Part shown: one piece after another, positions 1 through 11,279 of the stretch | Layout: each line of letters starts with the position of its first letter | How positions within the stretch are numbered: the first letter of the stretch is position 1 | Source of the DNA: Drosophila persimilis | Lineage: Eukaryota; Arthropoda; Insecta; Diptera; Drosophilidae | Direction of reading: 5' to 3' | DNA length: 64,000 nt | Assembly: GCF_003286085.1 (NCBI RefSeq) | Contig: NW_020825294.1 | Location: forward strand, 14,344,501 to 14,408,500 | The notes under the pieces: model-generated | The model's database searches: none | What the model was told of the DNA's origin: nothing | The model's input: only the letters and a program-made list of their open reading frames with translations | Made by a program: the position numbers and the translations under genes

Positions 1-2
1 CG

Positions 3-470
3 AAAATACTTGGTTCTGATGCACTTGCTATAATATCACTTACGCATAAAAACAGACTGTCCAGTAAAAAAGCTGATGTATTAAGCCAAACAAAATTTCA
101 TATGGAACCACAAACATTAGATGATAACACCATCAAACCGCTCCAACAATCTGTGTATATATTTTCCAATTACAAGGCTAACTCAGTTTTAAGTCGTTGC
201 GCTGCTGATTCGAAATCAAATCAGTCACTAGTATCTTTAAATACATCGAATACATTTTCTGATTCTCAAATCCACCCAAAAGAATATAATCAAGAGAACT
301 GCAATTTTTCAAAGAATTTAATAGCTGTTACTGATTGGTACGCACATTCAGCTACTTCCGAAAAAACACCAATAAGCCAAACAACTGACAGTAATACATT
401 TGAATCCCTTTCGGCAGTCCAACCATACAATAGTAGTGGGCGCATAATTTCTATTGATTTGACAACATAA
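3..470 (+). CDS. 3' end of an unidentified, probably host, protein-coding gene (partial)
   Basis: The frame is open from the window edge to a TAA at 468-470, about 155 codons, with an internal methionine at 102 that need not be the real start. The peptide is rich in Ser, Thr, Asn and Gln, has no membrane segment, no zinc-binding cysteine pattern and no motif I recognise, and ends in GRIISIDLTT. A canonical AATAAA follows 136 bases after the stop. Low-complexity polar tails of this kind are common at the C-terminus of Drosophila regulatory proteins. I infer a last exon whose upstream part lies outside the window. It could instead be the end of an unrecognised mobile-element ORF. No function is assigned. 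Confidence 0.4.
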   Translation, partial: KILGSDALAIISLTHKNRLSSKKADVLSQTKFHMEPQTLDDNTIKPLQQSVYIFSNYKANSVLSRCAADSKSNQSLVSLNTSNTFSDSQIHPKEYNQENCNFSKNLIAVTDWYAHSATSEKTPISQTTDSNTFESLSAVQPYNSSGRIISIDLTT

Positions 471-605
471 AAAATGTCATCTCTAAGTTATCAAAGTATA
501 TTGTTATTTTAAAAGGACAAAAACACACCCAATAACTGCAATCAAAGTGTATTCCTCGAAATATGAAAAGAAAGTGCAATTTTTGGTTGTACTAGGGAAT
601 TCTTA

Positions 606-611
606 AATAAA
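606..611 (+). terminator. Polyadenylation signal AATAAA of the upstream partial gene
   Basis: A canonical AATAAA lies 136 bases after the stop codon at 468-470, in AT-rich sequence that gives way to recognisable transposon sequence at about 645. Position and spacing fit the 3' end of the partial gene at 3-470. Confidence 0.4.
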
Positions 612-644
612 AAGAAACGAAATATTTTTAATCAGCATGTTAAT

Positions 645-2000
645 TCAATTGTTTACGCTACATGGCTTAATAATGTCCTGTCGTAGTGTAATGCCCCCAA
701 AGTACAATTGGGGGCTTATGGCTGGGTGCACGCCCCTGACACGATCTGGATCATCTTCGGGTAGACGTCTGCTCCCAAAATGAGCGAGATTGTGGCCGAA
801 CCGCGTCTGGACGGGATCGCTCAGCTGACGGAGCGGCGTGCGGATGCGCAAACGGAGCTCGACTTTAAGCACCGTCTCCATCTGGAAGTCACTCATTTTG
901 GCGCGTATAATCGCGGTATACACCTTCTCGTCCTCTGTACGAGTGGTGGGCAACTTAAAGGCGCTGGCCGAGATGCTGCCCACGGGCGTGCATGGGTCAA
1001 TGAGCGCCGCTGTCCCGAAATTTTTGGAACTCGTATACAACACCACCAGCGCCGTCGGAAGGAATTTGAGGCTTCGATGTTGTAGAAGGGAGTCGACGGA
1101 TGGCGCTGGGGTCCGTACCACGGGGCGGCACAGGGGTAGACGAGGGCGGCGCTCAGCTTGGGACGCTGTTCTTGCCCCACACCCTGTACAGCCCGCCTTT
1201 GCCACTGCTGGAGTGTTGGTGAGCGAGGCAATTCCCGCAATACTTATTAATTAGCACGGCTCGGAGGCTCTTCTCGGGGCTCAGGCTCAGGTCCACAAAG
1301 GATAGACTCCTCGGCAGACCCGGCAACGGTGCGATCTAATCCTTCGAGCACGTCGGCTTTCCATGGTTCATTTGGAGCGGAGACGTGGGGCCATGTCTGG
1401 TTGTGGAACACTACTATGGAATAGAAAAGTCGAAACAAGTATTAGTAAGGAGCTGTGAATGGGACAAGTGCATAAGTTCTACTGGAATGAGAACGACCGT
1501 TACAACCGGTCTTTTGAGGACACCGTGGGCAATAAGGATGAAACGTGAAAGAATAGATATCCTGGTCACTCTGTTAGCCACTAACGCGGTCCAGTGGCAC
1601 GTGGGCTTTGCCACCCATGCGAGGACTATGGTGGAATCGGTCCATTAAGAGCAGCCCATACTTGCTGGACAATGAATGGGGAGTGAGGAGTTTGTCTAAC
1701 GGAGTCTCTAACTCGGTGGAAGTTTGCGTGGAGAAGGATAAGATAGACCATGCTTTGTACCGTATTTGGCAACGGCCCGAAAATGGTTTCCTACCCGATG
1801 AGAGACCCACAGATTTTTGTCGGTAAGTAGCTCAAGAGTATGTATGGAAAGATGTCGGCTCCAAACAGGACATCTATTTGTAAGCTTTTGTAATATTGCA
1901 GGTCTGCCCATGGCAGGTTCGGCATGTCTCTCGACGATTGTTGCGGGACCGGATGAGATGACCTGAAAGCAAAACAGTTTAAGCAAAGCTGTTTTTGCTT
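645..2000 (-). mobile_element. BEL/Pao LTR-retrotransposon fossil (protease-region pieces)
   Basis: On the minus strand two blocks resemble the aspartic-protease part of BEL/Pao pol. One, about 1205-645, has an ALIDPCTPVGSISAS-type block, which in this family contains the active-site region. The other, about 1990-1400, has the downstream block with IDVLFGADIFPYI and ETIFG, typical of the end of the BEL protease. The downstream block comes first on the strand, so the pieces are rearranged or come from two copies. The element is ancient, badly broken (many breaks) and has no LTRs that I can see. Confidence 0.5.
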
Positions 2001-2039
2001 AATATAGAGTGAGGAACCAGGGTTCTCACAGAGGATCAG

Positions 2040-4360
2040 TCCGGATACCGCGGATATCCGTATGCGACGAAATGGCCGCGAGACGAGGATGGAAAAGTAC
2101 CGACGCCGGGCGGAGGTCCCGTTAAGGAGCGGCTATAAAGGAGTCTGCGGCGTCGGAGTCGAAGTGCGTGCATTATATCTCGTCTAGCGCGGAACATCAA
2201 CGCGGTACAGTGCGGAAAGTGAAAGTGCGGTAGATCACGGAAAACCCAGAACCAGGCCCCGTCTTCCTGAAATGTCCCTAGGAGGAGCAAACGGAGTTGA
2301 TACGGGAGAATTGCATACCAGACTTGAGGGCGTAAATGAGGCCACACCGGTGCAGGGATCTGGACACCATGATGAAATTGGCTGACGAGTTCGAGGTGCT
2401 GGAAAGGGACCGCATAGAATTCCAAAGGGAGAACCCGACACTTAAGGCCGGGCAGCGAATCCCTTCAACAAGCCGGCTGAGAAAACGGCGTGTCGTCGGT
2501 GCAAAAACGACCCGGGGGAAGGCACTTCAACACACCGACACCAACGAACAATAATATCGAAAATGCATACGTAAAAAATCCGGCCCAGGCATGCCGGAGG
2601 AGGGGGAGCGCGGAGCATTGGAGCCGGGAGTGCAACGCCCGACCCATTACCTACTGCTGGAGATGAGGAATAGTGGGCCTCGCGACCCACGCCGCGGCTC
2701 GGCGGCGACCTGACCTAGTCGGCAGGATGACCAGCGAAGAAGCGCAACTATCCGCAGTAGTGGAAGTTGCGGCCATGGAGCTGCGAGCCACGGTAGACAC
2801 AGGGCCGCGAGCTGGCCGACCGACTGAGAGGTGAAGGCAGGAAGGCGGCAGCGAAGAAACGGGTGAGGTTAGCGGATGGGCGCAGCCAGGAGGTCACACG
2901 CCAGATCGTAGTAAAGGTAGCCTTTGGGAGCAAGGAGATCCCAATGGCATTACTCGTGCTACCGGGTCTGATAGACGAATTGGTTTTGGGGTGGGTTTCC
3001 TCAGCGCCGTCGGGGCAGTGGTGACCTGTGTAGGGCACAGGGTGATGATCCATGCCATAGATCGGGAGGGTGGAAGTCAGGAGGAGAGGCTGTCCGTGGC
3101 AAAAGCAGATGTCGGGGACAAGGCCCCCGAACCAGACACGAATGCGGAAACAACCCAGGCATCGGCCGCGGCCGAGATTGCTGCGGACAGAAGGCAGGAA
3201 GTGGCAGCAAGAGAGGAGCCAGTCGAGGAATTTTTGGCCCGAGAGATGGAAGCGTTCTCTAAGATCAATGGAGCATCCAATGTGGCGGTGCACACAATCA
3301 CCATGAGTGATCTGCAGCCGATCAAACAAAGATACTATCCGAAGAACCCCAAAATGCAGGCCGAGATCAACCAGAAGGTAGACGTTTTGTTGAAGATGGG
3401 ATGCATCGAGCCGTCAAGAAGCCGTGAAGAAGAAGAATGGCAAGTGGACACTATGGACGGATGCCAGCGATTATGGTCTGGGTGCGATCCTCACGCAAGA
3501 GGCGGGGAGAGGGGAACGAGTGATTTCGAACGCTAGCTAAACGGAGCCGAAAGGAATAGTTCGGCAACCGCGAAGGAGTACCTCGCCATCGTGTGGGCCA
3601 ACCGACGATTGAAGCAATATTTGGATGGGTACCGCTTCAAAGTGGTCACTGTCCACATGGCCCTAAAATGGCTAAACAGCATCGCGAGTACATCGGGGAG
3701 AGTGGCGAGATGGACATTAGAGCTACAGCAGAAAGGGACAGCTCAAAGTGGTCGCCGACGCATTCTCCAGACAACCGATGGGGGAGCGATGCCGCCGGAT
3801 AGAGCAGGAGACGCAACCAACGGACGAGCCCCCATGCAAATGGATCCAGGGCATGAGGGAAAAAATGAAAAAAAGAATCCCAAAAATACCCGGTCTATGT
3901 GGAGAAGGGAGGAAGCAGCTGGGGGTCCGTCACCAATACTCGGCGCCCTACACGCCGCAGGAAAATCCGACAGAGCGAACGAATAGGACGGTGAAAACCA
4001 TGATAGCCCAGTTTAACGACGGCGATCAAAGGTGCTGGGACAAAAAGTGGTCGGAGCTAACGCTGGCAATGAACTCGGGAGTGTCGGATTCAACAGGATA
4101 TTCACCGGCGTTCGTGGTGCAAGGAAGGGAGCCCCGACTGTCAAGGGCTCATTACGAGGAAGAAACGATAGGTACGGGACAAGGAACGGAAGCGCCTGAC
4201 GAAAATGTAAGGAAGTTGAAGGAATTGTACCAACTGGGGCGGCGCAACTTGGAAGGGGCGCTCCAGGACCAGGCCAGGCTTTACAATCTGCGAAGAAGGG
4301 CGTGGAAACCCAGGGTGGATGAGGTGGTATGGGCCCAACCCGAGGGGCAAGAAACGTAGG
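2040..4360 (+). mobile_element. Osvaldo/Ulysses-like Ty3/gypsy fossil (element F)
   Basis: Plus-strand fragments occur in normal order: a Gag tail with CCHC-knuckle residues (about 2540-2690), a protease block with ATVDTG (about 2790), the start of reverse transcriptase with PIKQRYYPKNP (about 3325-3420), RNase H pieces with GRVARWTLELQQ (about 3440-3780), and an integrase core with PTERTNRTVKTMIAQF and TGYSPAFVVQGREPRL (about 3930-4330). The same blocks occur in elements A, B and C of this window, which sets the family. It is incomplete with many breaks, and is the oldest of the four relatives here. Confidence 0.7.
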
Positions 4361-4639
4361 AGTGAAGGTGAGCTATAACAGGCCACGCAGGGCTCACAAA
4401 GGGGTCACGCAAGACCAGTAGAGTTAAAGAGAAACATGTAGAAATAAGAAATACTTTATAGCCGATACTCAGTCAGTAAATACGTAAAAGTATAGTAATA
4501 GCTGTAAGGATGCGATCCTGGGCTGGGATACATATCTCAGTCTACTCCAGAGTCGAAATTACAGTAATATTTATAATTTGCCGGGACTCCGTATTTCGGA
4601 CCGACGATGGGGACGGGGCGGCAGTCCCGCGGACGGGAG

Positions 4640-5495
4640 CGATCGTAGCGTGGGACGTGGCAGTCGGTTTCACCGAGAGCACTCAGGTTATCGCCGAATA
4701 GCGCCTTCAGGACCCCACCGAACTCAGAATGAATACGGAGGTCTTTACTATGCGATAATACCGACAGGTATCGCCGAGAGTACCTAGGCTTTCGCCGGAC
4801 AGTACTTACGGGAACCCGTCGGCCTGAGAGTTACTACGAAGCGGAAGAGGGCTTTGCTATGCGGATATACCGACAGATATCGCCGAGGATACCTAGGCTA
4901 TCGCCTGACGGTACTTTCGGGACCCTGTCGGCCTAAGAATTACTACGGCGCGGAAAGGGGGGGACTTTGCTATGCGGAAATACCGACAAGTATCGCCGAG
5001 AGTACCTAGGCTATCGCCGGACGGTACTTACGGGACCCTGTCGGCCTAAGAATTATTACAAGGGTCGGGTATATCGACAAGCATCGCCGAGAGTGCCTAG
5101 GCAATCGCCGGATAGCACTTACGGGACACCGCCGAACTAAGAATTACTACGAATACGGGAATACCGACGCATGTCGGGACACTATCTGGCTAAACATTAC
5201 TGCTAAAGTCTTTATCATACAGGGCAGGTATCGCCGAGAGGGCTTAGGCACTCGCCGGACAGCCCCTTCGGGACCTAGGGAAATACTGGGATCAGACGAG
5301 ACACCAACAGGCGTCACCGGGAGCGCTTAGACGATCGTCGGATAGCGGCCTCGGGACCCTGCGGGGTCACAGACTACTGGAGGGAATCATGCGGAGGGAA
5401 CGCCGACAGGTGTTACCTGAGAACGCCTAGGCAATCGCCGGACAGCGGCCTCAGGATCCGGCGGACTACGAACTACTGAATGGAAGGGCAGAGAA
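4640..5495 (+). repeat. Degenerate tandem array, about 9 units of 85-115 bp
   Basis: Each unit carries ATCGCCGAGAG...CCTAGGC followed about 20 bases later by ATCGCCGGACAG, so the unit itself contains two related half-repeats. The middle units (about 4765-5130) are the best preserved and the outer ones have drifted. ORFs across it are short and not conserved between units, so it is not a protein repeat. Confidence 0.75.
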
Positions 5496-6218
5496 GATGA
5501 AGCTTCGGGCCTCCAGGTTCCCTAGTGTATAGATTGTTTGTGGTCTGGCTATGTTTCCGTTATATTCGTTACATTTCACTTTATTCTTTCTTGGTTCCCT
5601 ACCTATCGCACCGCTCAGCAGCCCGTATACACGTCCAGAGACTCGCTTACCCCCGAACTCCCACGCTTGTATTTGTCGAAAGCCTCCACTTCCCCGTGAG
5701 TGCAGCGTTGATGCGGGATCTTCCTCGTATCACTGATCGCGTTGGCGTGGATCCGGTCCGCCACGTGTTTTACTTCTCGCAAGCCACTCGAATTTTTTCC
5801 GCAAACACGTCCGACTCCTATGACTGCTCCCAATCGAACTTTTTTTTCCACATTTTCCCAGCTCAGAGCCGGCGTTCTGCTGGCTCTACCGATCTAGCGT
5901 CAGCGTGGGCGGCTAGCGTCGTCATACTCGCTGCGGCAGAAGGCTGGCGCCGTTGTCTCCCCTCTCTTTCGTCGTCTGTAGCTGCGCCGGTGACTTTCGC
6001 CTCTCTTTTCCGCTGCTGGTGAGTCGTTGCTGGACTTGATTGCTGTTCTCAGCGGTCCTCTTCTGCCGTGGCTGCGTTAATGCTGTGATCTTATCTTTTC
6101 AGCGCTTCCCTCTGCCGTTGCGGCTTCGATGCCGGCGGCTCGCTGTTCTCGGCGTTTCTCTTCTGCCGCTGCTGCGTCGATGCCAGCGGCTCGCTGGGTC
6201 CCGGTGTTTTCCTCATCT

Positions 6219-6379
6219 CTCTTTGGCCGCTGCTGCGTCGTTGTTGTTGGGTTTGGTTCTCGGCGTATTCCTGGTCTCCCTTTGGCCGCTGCTGTGTCGT
6301 TGTTGTTGGGTTTGATTCTCGGCGTATTCCTCGTCTCTCTTTGGCCGCTGCTGCGCCGTTGTTGTTGGGTTTTTGGTTC
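6219..6379 (+). repeat. 59-bp tandem repeat, about 2.7 copies
   Basis: Three successive blocks begin CTTTGGCCGCTGCTG at about 6221, 6280 and 6339 and continue into GTTGTTGTTGGGTTT. Further diverged CTGCTGCGTCG-type sequence lies upstream from about 6120. It ends just before the primer-binding-site-like motif. Confidence 0.75.
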
Positions 6380-6389
6380 TGAAAAGCCA

Positions 6390-6398
6390 GTGGCGCCC
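6390..6398 (+). other. Primer-binding-site-like motif TGGCGCCCG
   Basis: The nine bases match the start of the primer-binding site used by elements A, B and C (tRNA-Lys type). The following bases do not match, so this is either a decayed site or chance. Its position right after an LTR-like region supports the first reading. Confidence 0.4.
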
Positions 6399-6429
6399 GC
6401 CGTGATCGCGACTTGCCCCCCCCTTTAAA

Positions 6430-7040
6430 GAAGATAAAAAGCTAGAGCTTAGAGACCCCTCGGGCCTTATACTATATAAAATTAATACCACGTAGCCTTC
6501 GCTTAAACCTAGAAAACGAAGAAAAGTCAAAAATCTTAATTCTAATAAAGTAGGTTCGGGTCCCTCCAATGGGAAAATGCTGTCGAGTTGATGGGCAAAA
6601 AAATGTGGGTGGAGCGTACGCTCCCTCACATAGCTTATGATCTACATATGTAAGTTATAAAATATATTTTATACGTAAACGCCGCTCGAATTAGCTCCCA
6701 ATTTAATACATCTAAATGGTACCCAGGAAACACCACGGGGATGCCATCATGATGCAATGTGGTCGCTCTAGCCAAAATATAATTTTGGGGACCTACTAGT
6801 CGACTTGAGCTGCTTTTAAAAGCATTTTTAAGCTCCATATTCCCCAAAAATTAAAAAAAGCATTCCAATCCTTTATATAAAATATCTAGACTAACATGAA
6901 TACCTATGTACATAGAAATGATTAATATTAAACCTACTTAATACAAACTTAATTAAAAAAATAAAGCGAATAAGAATAAAAAAAGTTTTAACAAAAGTAA
7001 AGATTAAAGTAATAATATAATTAAGAATACGGCTAAATAA
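6430..7040. other. AT-rich spacer with no recognised gene
   Basis: No ORF here resembles a known family. The stretch includes a short palindrome GAGCGTACGCTC near 6614 and increasingly AT-rich sequence toward 7040. It probably contains the 3' flank or terminal region of the minus-strand Helentron that follows, but I cannot fix its end. Confidence 0.3.
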
Positions 7041-7062
7041 TACAAAATATTAAATGTTTACA

Positions 7063-7800
7063 CTAATTCCTGATTACCAAAAAAATATAATCTTCTGCCT
7101 CTCTAAAATTAACTAAAATTCTGGGCCTGCTATCGGAAATTTTTAAAAACGCCCAGTCAATATGCGTATCGCAATTGGTTGTGGACGAGGCCAAATCTAA
7201 CAATGACCTACAATTCCTTTCTGAAAGGAATTCATAAATTTTCTTACAGCAGCCTGAAAGGGAACGAAGGCATAAATTAAAATCTCCTAACACTACGGAA
7301 TTTCTATCTAAAAATGGGTACCGTTGCAATAAGACCTCAAATTCTGCTTCGAACTTTCGCAACGGATACGTGGTATTTACAGAACAATAACAATAAAACC
7401 GACAGATTTGTACTTAAACAAAGCATACTCGAACGCTGGAGATGCTAAGTTCCCGGAATCCGCTTAATATCGATTAATTTCAATAATACTACAATGATTC
7501 ATAAGTTCATCCTAACGAATATTAGAATGCCTCTTTTCGGTCTAGCTCCGCTGGCTATGGACTGGCAATCTAACCTCATTGCTGCGGAACAGCCAGGAAT
7601 ATTATAAGCTTCATTTGAGTATGTGGTAGCCTCAACGAAGCACAAAATATAAGTCTTGAGCATTAGTTGATCAGAACAGACATCGATAATATGGCAGTGC
7701 AAACTTTCCGTATTATGGAAGAAAATATTGAATTCGGACGGATTGAGTAAACAATCGAAGTGGGTGTGAAGTAACTTAGCGGAACGCAAACTCTCCATCT
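7063..7800 (-). pseudogene. Helentron endonuclease domain (EEP fold), broken
   Basis: The fold is that of the endonucleases that nick DNA in non-LTR elements and Helentrons. Visible motifs are VVLGDFN and, about 50 residues on, THIDWAF, corresponding to the conserved GDFN and S/T-x-IDW motifs. The upstream part has FNIFFHNTESLH and FVEATTY, in the place of the N-terminal FxE-containing motif. The expected C-terminal SDH motif is not seen; the frame ends instead at 7063. The domain is split between the open segments 7063-7362 and 7499-7963. Confidence 0.7.
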
Positions 7801-7849
7801 CTTTCGCGACAGGACAGTCCCGCTTGGGTCTCGAAGGAATGAGTGGTCT

Positions 7850-9273
7850 AACGATATAAAGTCCGTTCGCCCTACTACATGCTACATACAATGCTTCTCT
7901 TTGTGTATTGGATGAAGTGTGGACGACCACTTTGCTGTATTCCCTGACTCTTATGAATAGCATAGCTTCTGCAGCTACAACCGGAAACTGTTTTCGGTCA
8001 ATAGTAACTTGTTCGTTCTGAAGGTATTGAAAACTTTTTGTAGTTTTCTGAATTGGGGTTCATGAAGATTCGTTACTATGGCTGCGCTTTTACCGTGCGT
8101 TAACTCCTACGCTCTTCTCGAGAAAATGTATCCAAAGAAGTTCGGGAGTATTGGATGAGCTGAGATCTATCCTCATTAAAACCCCAGTGGTTCCGTTAAC
8201 AAGATTATCTGATGTATCTACATTGACTGTCATCATATATTTAGCCGTGGTTTTAAGAACCAATGAAGTGCACAAGCCTTATGTATTCGAAGTTTTGAAA
8301 CTCTTAACAGAGTCCAGATATTTGCTTTTGATTTCTGGGTTAAGATGCTCGGCTTTGATGGAGTCTAAAGCTATTGAAGTACATTCTGCAGTCATAATCG
8401 ATGATAGCTTCTCCCTATTGTACTTATCTGTCTCGCTATTGCTATAAAATAAGTGGATCGCATCTCTTGGAGCTTCACTGCCGTGAACTATTCGGTCCCT
8501 AAGCAATTGAATATCTTCTGACGTCATTGCGGCCGATACCATGTTATTTAGTTCGGTTGCAAAAGGTTGGTCATCTCGCTGTCGCATTATCTCTGTAAGT
8601 TCGAAAATCTTAAAGCCATCCCAGAGACTAGAGGCAACTATCGCACTGTATGGATTATGCGCTCCTGATGAGGATTTGAATATCCAACGATCACCTGCTG
8701 GGCATAACTGCCTTAGATCGCCATACACGATAACAGAAATGCCACCAAAAGGACTTTCGGGCCTTGAACATATTTGTTTTAGGCGCTTATCCAAATATGA
8801 AAACATTTTAACTAACTAATTATAAGAATTTTAAGATCAAAAAATCTTGACCGCAAGGTATTTAACAAATCTCGACCCAATTGTTTTAAAACATGGTTGG
8901 ATTGATTGAGAGGTAAAGAAAACATTGAGTGAAGTTTGGCACCTTCAATACCAAATGCAGCTTTTCCTGTGGGAGCACACAGCAGAACTTTAACAGTTTC
9001 TGGGTTATATCCTGGTCTACGATTAAACTCCTGGGAAATGGTCTGAAAAATTCTAGATATGGTTCTACTCTTGCCGTCGCCCGCGCCGCCACCTACAAAC
9101 TCATAAAAAACTGCCTTATTTCTCACATTATTCAGAACATGGGTGAAATAGGTGTTTTGCTTCAAATTAAGCGATCTAATCGAGCTAGCTAAAATATTAA
9201 GGGAAACAATAGGAGGAAGCTTAATTAATCGTATACTTCTATCTTGATCCGCTGCCTGGTCATTCAAGTTCAA
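7850..9273 (-). pseudogene. Helentron PIF1-type helicase domain, broken
   Basis: A superfamily 1B helicase that would unwind DNA during rolling-circle transposition. At about 9085-9065 there is a Walker-A-like GGGAGDGKS. Then come CAPTGKAA (motif Ia type), FGGISVIVYGDLRQLCP (motif III, about 8740), LTEIMRQRDD (motif IV type, about 8585), DNLVNGTTG (motif V type, about 8200) and REALYVACSRANGLYIV (motif VI type, about 7900-7850). An in-frame TAG at 8812-8814 falls where the Walker-B acidic pair should be, and the Asp-Glu is not seen. Further breaks lie near 8276 and between 8090 and 7963. Confidence 0.8.
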
Positions 9274-9551
9274 AACATTTATCTGGGAACTTATTTCTGG
9301 AATCGCTAAGCCCTAAACTCCTCAGCAATTGCCTCATCAACTACCTCTTCACCTTCCTCCCTATTCTCTTCGGCTTACATGACTCTCCTAAGCGCGTCTT
9401 CTAAATCTCCTAAAATCCTGATGATTATTATAAAGATCCTCGCAATTTACGCTCACTAAATCATTCTCTTCATCTCTCCACGGGTAAAACAACATAGCTA
9501 ATACTCTAAAATATTTTGACCTATCTGTAATTATATTAAACCTCATATATT

Positions 9552-11168
9552 TTACAATGGACGGCTTAGTTCTTTCCCTAATAAAACCACTATTATCGCG
9601 GAGAGGGAAACTTCTATTAGTGCCTCATTTTCTTCGACCTCTTCATCATCTCTATTTTGGATAGTTCTTTTCCCGCTTTTAGAAAATTCATAATATGCTG
9701 CAAAATCGGCTAAACATAGGCCCTCAAGATCAGTTGGTCTTTGTTCATACCACTCCAGCAATCCTTTGACGAATATTTCAGTGGACTCTTGATGTATATT
9801 TTGTAGGATGCTTGTGGATTTGAGCAATCAAACTCGTAACTCTGGAGGGAAAGTATTTACTTGAACACATTTGTTACTAGTTCCGGTCAACGGAATGCCT
9901 AGACAACAATATACGGCTTCCTGAGCGGATATCTCAGTGCCAGAAATAAATTTTGTGACCAATTTGCTGTAGCTTTTGTCTTATCGTGTAATTGCCCCCC
10001 TTGAACTTCTTTTGCCGCCTCGCGCATAAGCTTTTAAAACCCGCTTTGGGTTTTATTTATATAATTTATAATATAGCTACAGCATGCATGAGGGTCCAAA
10101 ATGTATTGGATATCGATATTGGCCCTTTGCAATGAAAGGATGTGTTTATTATAAGCATTAACGCAAATTCAGCAAATGACCTTTTTAGAAAATGTGTGGT
10201 TTCCTTAAACCAGAAGAAATTGCATATTTGTAGTCCTCATAATTGAGGCCCATTTGTTCGTGCGAAAGAAAGTTCTGAAATATGCTCAAGTAATCAATCA
10301 TATCAGAGGATTGATCAGAATTTAGGGGGTCTTGCATTTTCTTAAAATTTACTTGGTGAAAATCAAGGTTTGGAGTTTCCTCCGGCAGTGGACTCAATAT
10401 CTCCGTTTGGGGCATTGAAGAGTATGGAATACCGAATCTACAAACTTTTTTTCCACTTTTATTGGCTTTTTTAAGACATGACATGTCCTTACGGAGCTAA
10501 TTCAGAGTCTATGAATTCTATTACTGTTGAAATTGATTCTGTACTGGTTAAGTCCACTGCTGAGGCATCTTTCAGCCAAAACATGCCGTTTTTTTTCGAA
10601 AATGCCGCTTTTCAGCAGCAGACAGTGTAATGAAAAAAGTCGGCAGGCCGAACTGACGAATCATGGCCTTTTTCTTTTCATCCTCCCAGTGAGCCGGAGA
10701 CGATCGAATATCGCAAAGAACCCTGTATGCCTCATCGTGGTTAATAAGCTCCCTATGAAATTTTCATTAAGAGCGTTAGCTGTCGTTACTGCACTATATG
10801 TGCTCCGCTTACGTAAGCAGATTGAAATATTATTTCGAATCTTATTGAGTTCCAACTTCTTATAATTGATGAATAGTTTATCAGTTCTACAACCTCTCCT
10901 ATCTAGATTTGGAAGCTTTGATCTAACAATGGTTGTAAAACTTTGCGAAGATTGTCTTTTGACGCCTGCATAAATAGTGGGAGTCAATGTCTAGAATCAC
11001 GTCGAGAGGTCGTTGGCCTTGACCTGGTGCGATTTTGATAATCCTATCATCAAATGGTATGTTGTTTTCAAGCAGAGTTTCCTGACCTCCAGGGTTGAGC
11101 TCTTCGGCTTCTACTTCCTCATCGGGATGGGCTGGCTCCGTACCTACATTCTTATATCTATTCTGCAT
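9552..11168 (-). pseudogene. Helentron Rep-like region, broken
   Basis: This corresponds to the replication-initiator part that would cut and join DNA strands. Recognisable blocks are DDRIIKIAPGQGQRPLDVIL (about 11055-10995), which matches the family's introductory block, IRQFGLPTFFITLSA in a second frame (about 10650-10605), CRFGIPYSSMP (about 10445-10410), and a Glu-rich linker near 9600. The HUH metal-binding and tyrosine motifs were not located with confidence. Several frame changes separate the blocks. Most stretches between them are AT-rich and contain no other gene. Confidence 0.65.
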
Positions 11169-11279
11169 TCAAGCTGCGTCTGCTTGAGATGCTACGAAAG
11201 GAACAATGTCGGATGTGAAACCAGAGATCCATTGCTCGTTAACTACGACATTATGCTTCTTATATAAATCTGTGGTAAC

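Larger units (their letters stand above)
4370..6388 (+). mobile_element. Long LTR-like region following element F
   Basis: About 2 kb without a credible gene follows the integrase end of element F. It holds a roughly 105-bp tandem array (4640-5495), pyrimidine-rich sequence, a 59-bp tandem repeat (6219-6379) and then TGGCGCCCG, the same nine bases that open the primer-binding sites of elements A, B and C. LTRs of the D. virilis element Ulysses are known to be unusually long (about 2 kb), so I infer a long LTR. A primer-binding site after the LTR would mean that internal sequence of a second copy once followed. The left boundary is uncertain. Confidence 0.4.

Noticed and set aside
4510-6428. 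Several short plus-strand frames
   Set aside because: They fall in tandem repeats and LTR-like sequence and do not resemble known proteins.
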